64,000 nt of DNA from Mycolicibacterium parafortuitum (lineage in GTDB: Bacteria > Actinomycetota > Actinomycetes > Mycobacteriales > Mycobacteriaceae). A program made the translations under genes and the position numbers. The notes under the pieces were generated by a model. The model ran no database searches. It saw only the letters and a program-made list of their open reading frames with translations, and was not told where the DNA came from. The DNA lies in NCBI RefSeq assembly GCF_002086815.1, contig NZ_MVID01000003.1, positions 186,001-250,000 on the forward strand, given 5' to 3'. Of this stretch, positions 37,107-46,251 are shown piece after piece; the first letter of the stretch is position 1; every line of letters starts with the position of its first letter.

Positions 37107-38375
37107 ATGAGTACGCATCAGGCGCCGTGGCAGACCGGCGGTGGCCAGCACGTGCGCCAGCGTGAGTTCACGCAGTCGAGCAAGCTGCAGGACGTTCTCT
37201 ACGAGATCCGCGGACCGGTGCACGAACACGCGGGCCGCCTGGAGGCCGAAGGCCACCGCATCCTCAAGCTCAACATCGGCAACCCCGCCCCGTTCGGGTT
37301 CGAGGCCCCCGATGTGATCATGCGCGACATCATCGCCGCGCTGCCCTACGCGCAGGGCTACTCCGACTCCAAGGGCATCGTCAGCGCCCGCCGCGCCGTG
37401 TTCACCCGCTACGAACTCGTCGAGGGCTTCCCGCGCTTCGACATCGACGACGTGTTCCTCGGCAACGGTGTCTCCGAGCTGATCCAGATGACGCTGCAGG
37501 CGCTGCTGGACAACGGGGACCAGGTGCTGATCCCGGCGCCGGACTATCCGCTGTGGACCGCGTGCACCTCGCTGGCCGGCGGCACCCCGGTGCACTACCT
37601 GTGTGACGAGACCCAGGGCTGGAATCCCGACGTCGCCGACATCGAGTCGAAGATCACCGACCGCACCAAGGCGATCGTGGTGATCAACCCGAACAACCCG
37701 ACCGGTGCGGTGTACAGCCGTGAGGTCCTGACCCAGATCGCCGATCTGGCGCGCAAGCACCAACTGCTGCTGCTGGCCGACGAGATCTACGACAAGATCC
37801 TCTACGACGACGCCGAGCACATCTCGTTGGCCTCGGTGGCGCCGGACCTGCTGACGTTGACGTTCAACGGTTTGTCCAAGGCGTACCGGGTGGCCGGGTA
37901 CCGCTCCGGGTGGCTGGTGATCACCGGGCCCAAGGAACACGCCGCCAGTTTCATCGAGGGCATCAGCCTGCTGGCCAACATGCGCCTGTGCCCGAACGTG
38001 CCTGCCCAGCATGCGATTCAGGTGGCGCTCGGTGGCCATCAGAGCATCGACGACCTGGTGTTGCCGGGCGGGCGGCTGCTCGAGCAGCGCGATGTCGCGT
38101 GGGAGAAACTCAACGAGATCCCCGGGGTGTCCTGCGTGAAGCCGCGGGGTGCGCTGTATGCGTTCCCGCGGCTGGACCCCGAGGTGTACGACATCGCCGA
38201 CGACGAACAGCTGGTGCTCGACCTGCTGCTGCAGGAGAAGATCCTGGTGGTCCAGGGCACCGGATTCAATTGGCCCACACCGGATCACCTGCGCATCGTG
38301 ACGTTGCCGTGGGCACGTGACCTGTCCGCCGCGATCGAACGGCTCGGCAACTTTCTGGCCAACTACCGGCAGTAG
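37107..38375 (+). CDS. aspC: PLP-dependent aminotransferase, AspC/AlaA type (Rv0337c counterpart)
   Basis: A 422-residue fold-type I aminotransferase. Landmarks are NIGNPAPFGF near the N-terminus, PDYPLW, the PNNPTGAVYS substrate site, ADEIYDKILYDD, and the PLP lysine K258 in FNGLSKAYRVAGYRSGW. It is annotated as aspartate aminotransferase in M. tuberculosis, but the sequence style is also that of E. coli AlaA, so alanine/glutamate exchange is plausible. ATG 37107 is chosen over an in-frame start 17 codons upstream because the family begins near here. It keeps the conserved position after etfD but is separated from it by a terminator-like hairpin. Confidence 0.9.
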   Translation: MSTHQAPWQTGGGQHVRQREFTQSSKLQDVLYEIRGPVHEHAGRLEAEGHRILKLNIGNPAPFGFEAPDVIMRDIIAALPYAQGYSDSKGIVSARRAVFTRYELVEGFPRFDIDDVFLGNGVSELIQMTLQALLDNGDQVLIPAPDYPLWTACTSLAGGTPVHYLCDETQGWNPDVADIESKITDRTKAIVVINPNNPTGAVYSREVLTQIADLARKHQLLLLADEIYDKILYDDAEHISLASVAPDLLTLTFNGLSKAYRVAGYRSGWLVITGPKEHAASFIEGISLLANMRLCPNVPAQHAIQVALGGHQSIDDLVLPGGRLLEQRDVAWEKLNEIPGVSCVKPRGALYAFPRLDPEVYDIADDEQLVLDLLLQEKILVVQGTGFNWPTPDHLRIVTLPWARDLSAAIERLGNFLANYRQ

Positions 38376-38998
38376 GGCTCGGCCACAGGTCCGGCCACGG
38401 CGCTGATCCGGTGCCTGAAGTTCTCCCAGCGGTCCTGGTGCCCGAAGCGGTCGCGGAGCTTACCGACGTAGGCGTCCAAGGTGGCGAGGTCTCCGCTCGC
38501 CGCGAGGTAGCAGCACGTCTTCTCGTAGGCGATCAGCAGGTTGTTGGTGACGGCGTAGTCGACGAGCTCGGCAGTCGTCGAAATACGTTCCACCGCTGCG
38601 ATTACCAGCTCCAAGTTCTCGCACAGGCTCGTGGCGAACGCCGTCATGTCTGTGCTCCGGTCGAATCGCAGCTCGTAGGGGGCCGCCGGCACGAGATGCT
38701 CCCAGCGCCGGTCCAGCAGAAACTCCTCGGATCGGTGGAGGGTGCGGGAATGGCCTGGGCAGGCTTCGTCGATCTCCACGGAACCGACACCGACGTTGAC
38801 GAAGAATCCGTACCAGGACGTGACACCGTTGTTCCAGTTGGCCTGGAACTCGATGACGTCGTAGAGCGGTCCGCGTGATCTGCGAAACGTGTTCGTGGAC
38901 CTGACGAATCCGCGGCAGCCGAGGACGGGCACCACCGCGTCGGCGACCACGGACTCGTAGCGTCGTTTCAATGCCGAACGGTCGGCGCTTCCGGTCAT
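38363..38998 (-). CDS. DUF4304 domain protein
   Basis: A 211-residue soluble protein. The N-terminal 100 residues fit the DUF4304 pattern: GFVRSTNTFRRSRG, VIEFQANWNN, and FFVNVGVGS. The C-terminal part is helical with LLIAYEKTCCYLAASGDL. Function is unknown; relatives are scattered and often near immunity or stress genes. Its end overlaps the aminotransferase end by 13 bases in convergent orientation. Confidence 0.75.
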   Translation of the reverse strand: MTGSADRSALKRRYESVVADAVVPVLGCRGFVRSTNTFRRSRGPLYDVIEFQANWNNGVTSWYGFFVNVGVGSVEIDEACPGHSRTLHRSEEFLLDRRWEHLVPAAPYELRFDRSTDMTAFATSLCENLELVIAAVERISTTAELVDYAVTNNLLIAYEKTCCYLAASGDLATLDAYVGKLRDRFGHQDRWENFRHRISAVAGPVAEPYCR

Positions 38999-39071
38999 GT
39001 CCTCAGGCTAAGTCGCCGCGACCATCCCCTTGCGCGCCAATTCCGGCGCCACCGCCCACTACCCTGTCCGG

Positions 39072-40301
39072 GTGGCGCACTCGCATTCGCACTCGTTGGC
39101 AGGTCCGTCGCCGCTGGGACCGCTGGCCGCCAGGATCGTGGTCAGCCTGCTGGTCGCGATCGGCGTCGCGGTCCTGATCGGCGCGGCACTGCTGTGGCCC
39201 AGCGGTGAGAAGGCCGACATCCCGCTGCCGTTCCAGAACGCCGCGGGCGGGGCGGTCACCACCGAATCCGGTCATGTCCTCTCCAGTACCGCGGCGACGT
39301 GCGGCAGCCCGTCGGCGGGGTCGGTGCTGACCTCGGCGCCGCTGCCGTCCGACGGTGCCGGCGCCGAGTGCGTGCAGTCGCTGGTCGCGATCGACTCCGG
39401 TCCCAACCGGGGCGCCAACACCCTGCTCGAGATCGGGGTCGGACCCGGCCAGCCGACATTGGCGGTGGGTGACGACGTCCGCCTCAGCCGCCAGGTCGAC
39501 GACGCCGGGGTCACCAGCTACGCGTTCTACGACTACGAGCGATCGTGGCCGCTGGCCGCGTTCGCGCTGGTGTTCGCGGTGGTGATCGTCGCGGTGGCGC
39601 GGTGGCGGGGTTTCCGGGCGCTGGTCGGGATCGTGATCGCGTTCGGCGTGCTGGTGGTGTTCCTGCTGCCGGCCCTGCGCGACGGGGCCCCGGCCGTACC
39701 GGTCGCGCTGGTCGGGTCGGCGGCGATCCTGTACGCGGTGATCTACCTGGCGCACGGGGTCAGCCTTCGGACCAGCGCGGCGCTGCTCGGCACCCTGGCC
39801 TCGCTGCTGCTGGCGGCGGTGTTGTCCTGGGCGGCAATCGAATTGACCCACCTGACCGGGCTGTCGGAGGACCAGAACAACGAGGTCGCCGCCTATCTGG
39901 GCAACGTCTCGATCACCGGGATGCTGCTGGCGGGATTCATCATCGGTTCCCTCGGTGTGCTCAACGACGTGACGGTCACCCAGGCCTCGACGACGTTCGA
40001 GTTGGCGGCGCTCGGCGACGCGTCCCGGCGCGACGTGTTCGTCGGCGCGATGCGGGTGGGCCGCGACCACATCGCGTCCACGGTGTACACGCTGGTGCTG
40101 GCGTACGCGGGTAGCGCGCTGCCGCTGCTGCTGCTGTTCAGCGTCGCGAACCGGTCGCTCGGGGATGTGCTGACCAGCGAGCTGGTGGCCATCGAGGTGG
40201 CGCGGTCCGCGGTCGGCGGCATCGCGCTCGCGCTGTCGGTGCCGCTGACCACCGGCATCGCCGCACTGCTGGCCGCCCCGCGGGTCGACCGCCGGCCGTA
40301 G
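39072..40301 (+). CDS. YibE/F family multi-pass membrane protein
   Basis: A 409-residue protein with a His-rich N-terminus (A-H-S-H-S-H-S), one helix near residues 25-45, a roughly 95-residue extracytoplasmic domain with three cysteines, then about seven helices. The C-terminal core (NNEVAAYLGNVSITGMLLAGFIIGSLGVLNDVTVTQAST) is the YibE/F signature. Function of the family is not established; transport of a small molecule has been suggested. The His-rich start could bind metal. GTG 39072 is preferred to an ATG 14 codons upstream. Confidence 0.87.
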   Translation: MAHSHSHSLAGPSPLGPLAARIVVSLLVAIGVAVLIGAALLWPSGEKADIPLPFQNAAGGAVTTESGHVLSSTAATCGSPSAGSVLTSAPLPSDGAGAECVQSLVAIDSGPNRGANTLLEIGVGPGQPTLAVGDDVRLSRQVDDAGVTSYAFYDYERSWPLAAFALVFAVVIVAVARWRGFRALVGIVIAFGVLVVFLLPALRDGAPAVPVALVGSAAILYAVIYLAHGVSLRTSAALLGTLASLLLAAVLSWAAIELTHLTGLSEDQNNEVAAYLGNVSITGMLLAGFIIGSLGVLNDVTVTQASTTFELAALGDASRRDVFVGAMRVGRDHIASTVYTLVLAYAGSALPLLLLFSVANRSLGDVLTSELVAIEVARSAVGGIALALSVPLTTGIAALLAAPRVDRRP

Positions 40302-40334
40302 TTTGGTGGGTTCGGCCCCGGGTATCCGCCGACG

Positions 40335-40856
40335 GTGAGCCCGCCCCAACACAGTTCTGACGTCAGCCTCGAAGTCGACGGACAGCGACGATCCGTCACC
40401 GTCGACAACCGCATGACCCTGTTGGACGCGCTGCGCGAAAGACTCGGCGCCACCGCCCCGAAGAAGGGCTGCGACCACGGGCAGTGCGGATCGTGCACCG
40501 TGCTCGTCGACGGCCGCCGCGCGATCAGCTGCCTGGTCTTCGCGGTCGCCGCCGACGGCGCGCGGATCACCACCGCGGCCGGCCTCGGCGACGGCGACGC
40601 GCTGCATCCGGTCGCCCAGGCGTTCCAGGACGACGACGCGTTCCAGTGCGGGTACTGCACCCCCGGCCAGATCTGTTCTGCGGTGGGCATGCTCGACGAG
40701 GTCAAGGCGGGCGCACCCAGCGTGATCGCCGACGACCTCGATGCGTCCCCGACGCTGACCGATGACGAGATCAGGGAACGGATGAGCGGGAACCTGTGCC
40801 GCTGCGCGGCGTATCCGAACATCGTCGCGGCGATCGGCAAGGCGGCGGACCGGTGA
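40335..40856 (+). CDS. Molybdenum aldehyde/xanthine oxidoreductase, [2Fe-2S] subunit
   Basis: A 173-residue iron-sulfur subunit of a xanthine-oxidase-family enzyme. The plant-type cluster motif is CDHGQCGSCTVLVDG followed by SC; the second cluster uses CGYCTPGQICSA and NLCRCAAYPNI. It resembles E. coli PaoA (YagT), but there is no twin-arginine signal, so this complex should be cytosolic. GTG start; overlaps the next gene (GTGA). Confidence 0.93.
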   Translation: MSPPQHSSDVSLEVDGQRRSVTVDNRMTLLDALRERLGATAPKKGCDHGQCGSCTVLVDGRRAISCLVFAVAADGARITTAAGLGDGDALHPVAQAFQDDDAFQCGYCTPGQICSAVGMLDEVKAGAPSVIADDLDASPTLTDDEIRERMSGNLCRCAAYPNIVAAIGKAADR

Positions 40857-41845
40857 AACCGTTCGCCTACCACGTCGCCACCAGCGCCTCCGACGCCGTC
40901 GCGACGCTGACCGCGCATCCGGGTGCGGTCTATCTCGCCGGCGGCACCAACCTCGTCGACCACATGAAACTCGGTGTGGCCGAACCTGATCTGCTCGTCG
41001 ATGTCAGCCGTCTCGACCTCACCGACGTCACCGTCGGCGACGACGGCGGCGTCACGATCGGCGCGAACGTCCGCAACGGCGATCTGGCCGCCCACCCGGT
41101 GATCCGCTCGCGCTATCCGATGCTGTCGCGGGCTCTGCTCTCGGGGGCGTCCGGGCAGCTGCGCAATGCGGCGACCACCGCGGGAAACCTTTTGCAGCGC
41201 ACTCGATGTGTGTACTTCCAGGATGTCACCACCGCGTGCAACAAGCGCGAACCGGGCAGCGGCTGCTCGGCGCTCGGCGGCTACGTGCGCTACCACGCGA
41301 TCCTGGGCGCGTCGCCACAGTGTGTGGCCGTGCACCCGTCGGACATGGCGGTCGCGATGAGCGCGTTGGACGCGGTGGTCGTCGTCGAAGGCACCGACGG
41401 ACCACGCCGGATACCCGTCACCGAGTTCCACCGGCTGCCCGGTGACGAACCGCACCGCGACACCGTGCTCGGTCACGGTGAACTGATCACCGCCGTAGAG
41501 ATCCCCGCCCCGCCGCCCGGTGCGGTCTCCGACTACCGCAAGGTCCGCGACCGCGCGTCGTACGCGTTCGCGCTCAGCTCGGTCGCCGTGGAGCTCAGTT
41601 TCGCCGGCGACGCGATCGCGACCGCTCGCATCGCGCTCGGCGGTGTCGCCCACAAACCCTGGCGGGCCCACAAGGCCGAACAGATGCTCGCCGGCTCCCC
41701 TGCTGACGCCGACGCGTTCAGCGCTGCGGCGGACGCCGAACTCGCCGCCGCGGAACCGTTGCCGGGAAACGAGTTCAAGGTCGAACTGACCAGGCGCACA
41801 CTGATCGCGCAGCTGCGGATGCTGACCGAGAGGGGCCGGCGATGA
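40853..41845 (+). CDS. Molybdenum aldehyde oxidoreductase, FAD (plus [4Fe-4S]) subunit, PaoB-like
   Basis: A 330-residue FAD subunit. The FAD motif AGGTNLVDHMK is near residue 30. A cysteine-bearing insertion, with C119 (RTRCVYF), C129 (TACNKR), C138 (GSGCSAL) and C157 (PQCVAV), matches the extra [4Fe-4S] site described in E. coli PaoB and absent from ordinary xanthine dehydrogenase medium subunits. This makes a PaoABC-type aldehyde oxidoreductase the best call. GTG start overlapping the previous stop; stop overlaps the next ATG. Confidence 0.92.
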   Translation: MKPFAYHVATSASDAVATLTAHPGAVYLAGGTNLVDHMKLGVAEPDLLVDVSRLDLTDVTVGDDGGVTIGANVRNGDLAAHPVIRSRYPMLSRALLSGASGQLRNAATTAGNLLQRTRCVYFQDVTTACNKREPGSGCSALGGYVRYHAILGASPQCVAVHPSDMAVAMSALDAVVVVEGTDGPRRIPVTEFHRLPGDEPHRDTVLGHGELITAVEIPAPPPGAVSDYRKVRDRASYAFALSSVAVELSFAGDAIATARIALGGVAHKPWRAHKAEQMLAGSPADADAFSAAADAELAAAEPLPGNEFKVELTRRTLIAQLRMLTERGRR

Positions 41846-43977
41846 CGCTGCTCGAACCGCGCGCCATCGGCACACCGGTGGCCCGCCGCGACGGGGCGGC
41901 CAAGGTGACCGGCACCGCGACCTACGCCTACGAGCACCTGGTCGGGTCCCCTGCGTACCTGCATCCGGTGCAGGCCACCATCGCGCGGGGACGGGTGATC
42001 ACGATGGACACGGACGCCGCCCGTGCCGTCGACGGGGTGCTCGACGTACTGACGGTCTTCGACGCCCCGGAGCTGGCCGACAGCTCCGACGGTGAGCTGG
42101 CCATCCTGCAGGACGACCGGGTGCACTTCCGCGGTCAGATCATCGGCGGCGTGGTCGCCGAGACCGCCGAGATCGCCAGGCAGGCAGCCGCACTGGTGCG
42201 GGCGGAGTACATCGCGGAACCGCACGACGCGCAGCTGCGCGCCGACCATCCCGGCCTCTACACGCCGGATTCGGTGAACCCGTCCTATCCCAGCGACACC
42301 GCCGACGGCGACGTCGACGCCGCGCTGGCCGCCGCCGAGGTCGTCGTCGACCAGACCTACACCACGCCGCTGGAGCACAACAACCCGATGGAGCCGCACG
42401 CGTGCATCGCACAGTGGCAGGTTCGCGACGGCAATCCCGATGTGCTGCTGTACGACTCGACCCAGGGTCCACACGCGGCGCGTAAGGCGCTCGCGCCGAT
42501 CCTCGGGCTTGAGGCCGACCAGTTACGTGTCGTCGCACCGTACGTCGGCGGCGGGTTCGGGTCGAAGGGATCTCCGCACGCCCACAACGTGCTCACCCTG
42601 CTGGCCGCGCAACGGGCGAACGGGCGGCCGGTCAAGCTCGCGTTGACCCGCCAGCAGATGTTCTCCCTCGTCGGCTACCGCACCCCGACCATCCAGCGGG
42701 TCCGGCTGGCCGCCGACAAGGACGGCAAACTCACCGCGCTGGTGCACGATGCCATCGGGCAGACCTCCGCGGTCAAGGAATTCGCCGAGCAGACGGCCGT
42801 CACCTCCCGCAAGATGTACGCCACGCCGAACCGCAGGACCACGCACCGCCTCGCGGCGCTCGATGTCGCGGTGCCGTTCTGGATGCGCGCGCCAGGCGAA
42901 TGCCCGGGCACCTTCGCCGCCGAGGTCGCGATGGACGAACTGGCCGTCGCCACCGGGATCGACCCGATCGAGCTACGGATCCGCAACGACCCCGAGGTCG
43001 ACCCGGAGACCGGAAACCCGTGGTCCGGGCGGCATCTGGTGGAATGCCTGCGCCTCGGCGCGCAGCGGTTCGGCTGGTCGGACTGGGACCGCCGGCCGGC
43101 GCAGCGGCTCCACGGCGACTGGCTCCACGGTGTCGGGGTCGCGTCGGCGACGTATCCGGCGATGCAGATGCCGGGCAACACCGCGCGGATCACGTACCCG
43201 GCGCGGGAGCGCTATCTGGTGCAGATCGGTGCCGCCGACATCGGCACCGGAACGTGGACCACGCTGACGCAGATCGCAGCGGACGCGCTGGGTTGCGATC
43301 TCGCGGCGGTGGAGCTGCAGATCGGTGATTCGGCGCTGCCGGATGCGTCGGTGGCGGGCGGATCGTCGGGGATCAACTCCTGGGGGCGCGCGATAGTGGC
43401 TGCGGCACAGAGGTTCCGCAGTGAGCACGGGGATCCGCCGGCGATCGGTGCCACGAGTGAGGCCGAGGCACCGGAGAACCCGGAAGCGGATAAGTTCACC
43501 ATGCAGTCCTTCGGCGCGCACTTCGTCGAGGCGAAGGTGAACCGCGACACCGGTGAGATCCGGGTGCCGCGGATGCTCGGCGTGTTCTCGGTCGGCCGGG
43601 CGATCAACCCGCGCACGCTGCGCTCACAGCTGATCGGCGGCATGACCATGGGGCTGTCGATGGCGCTGCACGAGGAGAGTGTGCGCGACGCCCGCTTCGG
43701 GCACGTCGTCACGCAGGATCTCGCGACCTATCACTTCAGTTCGCACGCCGACGTCGAGGACGTCGACGCGATCTGGCTCGACGAGGTCGACGAGCACACC
43801 AACCCGATGGGCTCGCGCGGCGCCGGCGAGATCGGCATCGTCGGTTCGGCCGCGGCCGTGGTGAACGCGGTCTACAACGCCACCGGGGTGCGGGTGCGGG
43901 ACCTTCCGGTCACCTTGGACAAGGTGCTGGCCCGCCTTTCCCTGCACGATTCGACGAAGCCGTCGAGGATGCGGTAG
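41842..43977 (+). CDS. Molybdenum aldehyde oxidoreductase, molybdopterin subunit, PaoC-like
   Basis: A 711-residue catalytic subunit. Visible are the molybdopterin-cytosine-dinucleotide region VGGGFGSKG, the APGECPGTFAAEVAMDELA segment, and the C-terminal GSRGAGEIGIVG containing the active-site glutamate. It oxidises aldehydes or heterocycles using water as oxygen source. No XdhC/PaoD-type sulfuration chaperone or MocA gene is adjacent, so maturation factors must be elsewhere. Its last 106 bases overlap the convergent gamma-glutamyl hydrolase gene. Confidence 0.93.
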   Translation: MTLLEPRAIGTPVARRDGAAKVTGTATYAYEHLVGSPAYLHPVQATIARGRVITMDTDAARAVDGVLDVLTVFDAPELADSSDGELAILQDDRVHFRGQIIGGVVAETAEIARQAAALVRAEYIAEPHDAQLRADHPGLYTPDSVNPSYPSDTADGDVDAALAAAEVVVDQTYTTPLEHNNPMEPHACIAQWQVRDGNPDVLLYDSTQGPHAARKALAPILGLEADQLRVVAPYVGGGFGSKGSPHAHNVLTLLAAQRANGRPVKLALTRQQMFSLVGYRTPTIQRVRLAADKDGKLTALVHDAIGQTSAVKEFAEQTAVTSRKMYATPNRRTTHRLAALDVAVPFWMRAPGECPGTFAAEVAMDELAVATGIDPIELRIRNDPEVDPETGNPWSGRHLVECLRLGAQRFGWSDWDRRPAQRLHGDWLHGVGVASATYPAMQMPGNTARITYPARERYLVQIGAADIGTGTWTTLTQIAADALGCDLAAVELQIGDSALPDASVAGGSSGINSWGRAIVAAAQRFRSEHGDPPAIGATSEAEAPENPEADKFTMQSFGAHFVEAKVNRDTGEIRVPRMLGVFSVGRAINPRTLRSQLIGGMTMGLSMALHEESVRDARFGHVVTQDLATYHFSSHADVEDVDAIWLDEVDEHTNPMGSRGAGEIGIVGSAAAVVNAVYNATGVRVRDLPVTLDKVLARLSLHDSTKPSRMR

Positions 43978-44648
43978 GAGAATTCGCAACTGCCCCAGTT
44001 GACTTCGGGATGCCACTGAACCGCGGTGACCGGGTGATCAGGGGACTCGAAGGCTTCCACCAGACCGTCGGGGGCGTACGCGGACGCGGTGAAGCCGTCG
44101 GCCAGGCGGCGCACCCCTTGGTGGTGTTGGCTGTTGACCTTCATCCTGGTGCCGGCCTGCGTCCACCGGGCGATGCGGCTGCCTTCGACGAGATCGACGT
44201 CGTGCGCGGTCTCGAGGAGGGCCTCCTCCCCTAGTCGGTGTGCGATCGCCGACGGGAAATCGCGGGGCAGGTCCGCGTAGAGTTCACCGCCGCGGGCAGC
44301 GGTGACGAGCTGGGCGCCACGGCAGATCGCCAGGGTCGGGAGACCCCGGTTCCAGGCGGCCTCGAACGCCGCGATCTCGTTCTCGTCGCGGACGGGGTTC
44401 ACCCAGCTCAGGGTCGGATCATCGGGGTCTCCGCCCCATCGCCGCGGGTCCACGTCTCCACCGCCGCTGATGATCAGCCCGTCGACGGTCCCGACGGTGT
44501 GCTCGAGGTCGGCGATCGCGCTCGCGCACTCGACCGCCATCGGTATCGCTCCGACGGTTTGCAGGCCGTCGAACATTTTGCGCCAGTGCACCATCCGGTC
44601 GAGTTCGGCGGCGTTGAGGGTGACGGCTATGAGGGGTTTCGCGGTCAT
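43872..44648 (-). CDS. Class I glutamine amidotransferase-like gamma-glutamyl hydrolase (PuuD-like)
   Basis: A 258-residue peptidase C26-type enzyme. It shows GLIISGGGDVDPRRW, the nucleophile cysteine in LAICRGAQLV, and the His/Glu pair in VQWHPEVNWG, a complete triad. The family hydrolyses gamma-glutamyl amides such as gamma-glutamyl-GABA in the Puu pathway. In this cluster with two glutamine-synthetase-like ligases it would release glutamate from a gamma-glutamylated intermediate. AGGA lies upstream of the ATG. Its final 30-odd residues read through into the opposite strand of the molybdoenzyme gene. It follows the monooxygenase by 24 bases. Confidence 0.9.
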   Translation of the reverse strand: MTAKPLIAVTLNAAELDRMVHWRKMFDGLQTVGAIPMAVECASAIADLEHTVGTVDGLIISGGGDVDPRRWGGDPDDPTLSWVNPVRDENEIAAFEAAWNRGLPTLAICRGAQLVTAARGGELYADLPRDFPSAIAHRLGEEALLETAHDVDLVEGSRIARWTQAGTRMKVNSQHHQGVRRLADGFTASAYAPDGLVEAFESPDHPVTAVQWHPEVNWGSCEFSYRILDGFVESCRERRASTLSKVTGRSRTRTPVAL

Positions 44649-44672
44649 GGTGTTTCCTTGTCGCGGTGCCAC

Positions 44673-46139
44673 TCAGCTCAACCGGACGGCGATCCTGCGC
44701 AGCAGCTTCGTCGCCAGGATGTAGGGCGTCGCACCGAAAGGCCACTGCGAGACGACCTTGCCGGTTCCGGCACGGAAGTAGTTGTGGGTTTTCGCCCACA
44801 CCGTCTTGGCGAGCTGGGCCTGCAGCCAGTCGTTGTAGATGACGAACGCCGATCGGCGCACGTCGATGATGCGGTTGCCGGTCTTCGCGGCACGGCGGAT
44901 CAGGGATGCCGCGAAGTCGGCCTGTGCTTCGTAGAAGTGCACCAGCGGCACGGAGTTGGTGTTGGGTCCGTACATGATGAAGAAGTTGGGGAAGCCGGGA
45001 ACCATCATGCCGAGGAAGGCTTCGGGCTCTCCGTTCCAGGCGCTGTGCAGTTCCTGGCCGCCCTGCCCGTAGACCTGGTAGTTGCCAAGGTAGTTCGCGG
45101 CGTCGAAGCCGGTGGCCAGAACGATCACGTCGAGATTGTGTTCGTCGCCGTTGGCATCGATGGCGCCGGTTCGGGTGAGGCCTTTCAGCGCGTGCGGCAC
45201 GAGCGTCACCTTGGGGCTGCGCAGCGACGCATAGTAGGTGTCGCTGCACACGGTCCGCTTACCTTCGAAGGCGAAGGCCGGCGTCACCTTTTCGAGAAGG
45301 TCCGGACGCCCGGCGAGTTCTCGCCGCATGAACTCCAGCGAGGCCTGGTGCCGCCGCCTGTTGAACCGCCCGGTGCTGCGGGCGTGACTCGATCGCAACT
45401 GCCTGCGGTCGTAGTCGAAGTACAGCGCCCAGCGGCGCCACGCGTAGACCGCGCGCAGCTTGTTGAGCCGGCGTTCCAGCGGCGTGAAGTCGCGACTGTT
45501 CTTGGGCACCAACCAGTTGGGCTCGAGCTGGAAGATGGTCACGTCCTTGGCCACCTTCTCGGCCTCGGTGACCACCTGGACCGCCGAGGATCCGGTGCCG
45601 ACGATGCCGACGGATTTGCCGGTGAGGTCCAGTCCGTCGATCCACGCCGAGGTGTGGCACATCGCACCCTCGAACTCGTGGTCCTCGCGGGCGAACGGCG
45701 GGACGATCGGGATGTTGAGGAACCCGACAGCGCTGATGACCGCGGTGAACGTTCCGTGGTCGGCACCCGAAGACGTCGTCACCGTATGGGTCTGGTCCTC
45801 GTCGGACCAGCGGACGTCGACGACCTTCTCGTTGAACTGGATCCGGCGGGCCAGGTCCCAGTCGTGGGCGACCCGCTCCAGGTACTCCTGCAGTTCCTGC
45901 CATCCCACGTGGGTACGGGTCCAGTCGCTGCGCGCATAGGAGAACGAGTAGACGTGCGACTCCAGGTCCACCTCTGCACCCGGATAGCGGTTGAACCACC
46001 AGGTGCCGCCGATCCCGTCACTCTGCTCGAAGATGACGAAGTTCTCGATCCCTTTCTGCCGCAGCGCGATCGCAGCTGCCAGGCCGCTGAACCCGGCACC
46101 GATGATCGCCACACGGGGGGCGGGAACGGTTGCGGTCAT
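44673..46139 (-). CDS. Flavin-containing/Baeyer-Villiger-type monooxygenase
   Basis: A 488-residue FAD- and NADPH-dependent monooxygenase. The FAD site is IIGAGFSGLAAA; GGTWWFNRYPGAEVD follows; the Baeyer-Villiger fingerprint FxGxxxHxxxW is satisfied by FEGAMCHTSAW; the NADPH site is IVGTGSSAVQ; and VLATGFDAANYLG is typical. Baeyer-Villiger enzymes turn ketones into esters or lactones, and this array also contains an HSL-type esterase and SDRs, a classical trio. ATG 46139 follows GGAG; a TTGACA/AATACT promoter-like pair lies about 60-90 bases upstream, so the gene may begin a subtranscript with the hydrolase after it. Confidence 0.9.
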   Translation of the reverse strand: MTATVPAPRVAIIGAGFSGLAAAIALRQKGIENFVIFEQSDGIGGTWWFNRYPGAEVDLESHVYSFSYARSDWTRTHVGWQELQEYLERVAHDWDLARRIQFNEKVVDVRWSDEDQTHTVTTSSGADHGTFTAVISAVGFLNIPIVPPFAREDHEFEGAMCHTSAWIDGLDLTGKSVGIVGTGSSAVQVVTEAEKVAKDVTIFQLEPNWLVPKNSRDFTPLERRLNKLRAVYAWRRWALYFDYDRRQLRSSHARSTGRFNRRRHQASLEFMRRELAGRPDLLEKVTPAFAFEGKRTVCSDTYYASLRSPKVTLVPHALKGLTRTGAIDANGDEHNLDVIVLATGFDAANYLGNYQVYGQGGQELHSAWNGEPEAFLGMMVPGFPNFFIMYGPNTNSVPLVHFYEAQADFAASLIRRAAKTGNRIIDVRRSAFVIYNDWLQAQLAKTVWAKTHNYFRAGTGKVVSQWPFGATPYILATKLLRRIAVRLS

Positions 46140-46186
46140 CGGTGTTGTCTCCTCGCTCGTGCCCAGCTGGGCGAAACATCTCAAAA

Positions 46187-46228
46187 GTTCTATAGGTTTA
46201 GTATTTAGACCATTAATACGGGTGTCAA
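46187..46228 (-). promoter_or_regulatory. Promoter-like element with regulator half-sites upstream of the monooxygenase
   Basis: Reading leftward, TTGACA (46228-46223) is 17 bases from AATACT (46205-46200), a good sigma-A pair. TGGTCTA (46212-46206) and CCTATAG (46196-46190) overlap it and resemble parts of the stronger sites at 54503 and 57008. Control by the neighbouring GntR-type regulator is inferred. Confidence 0.55.
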
Positions 46229-46251
46229 TACCCCGGTCGGCTGGTCTGTCG

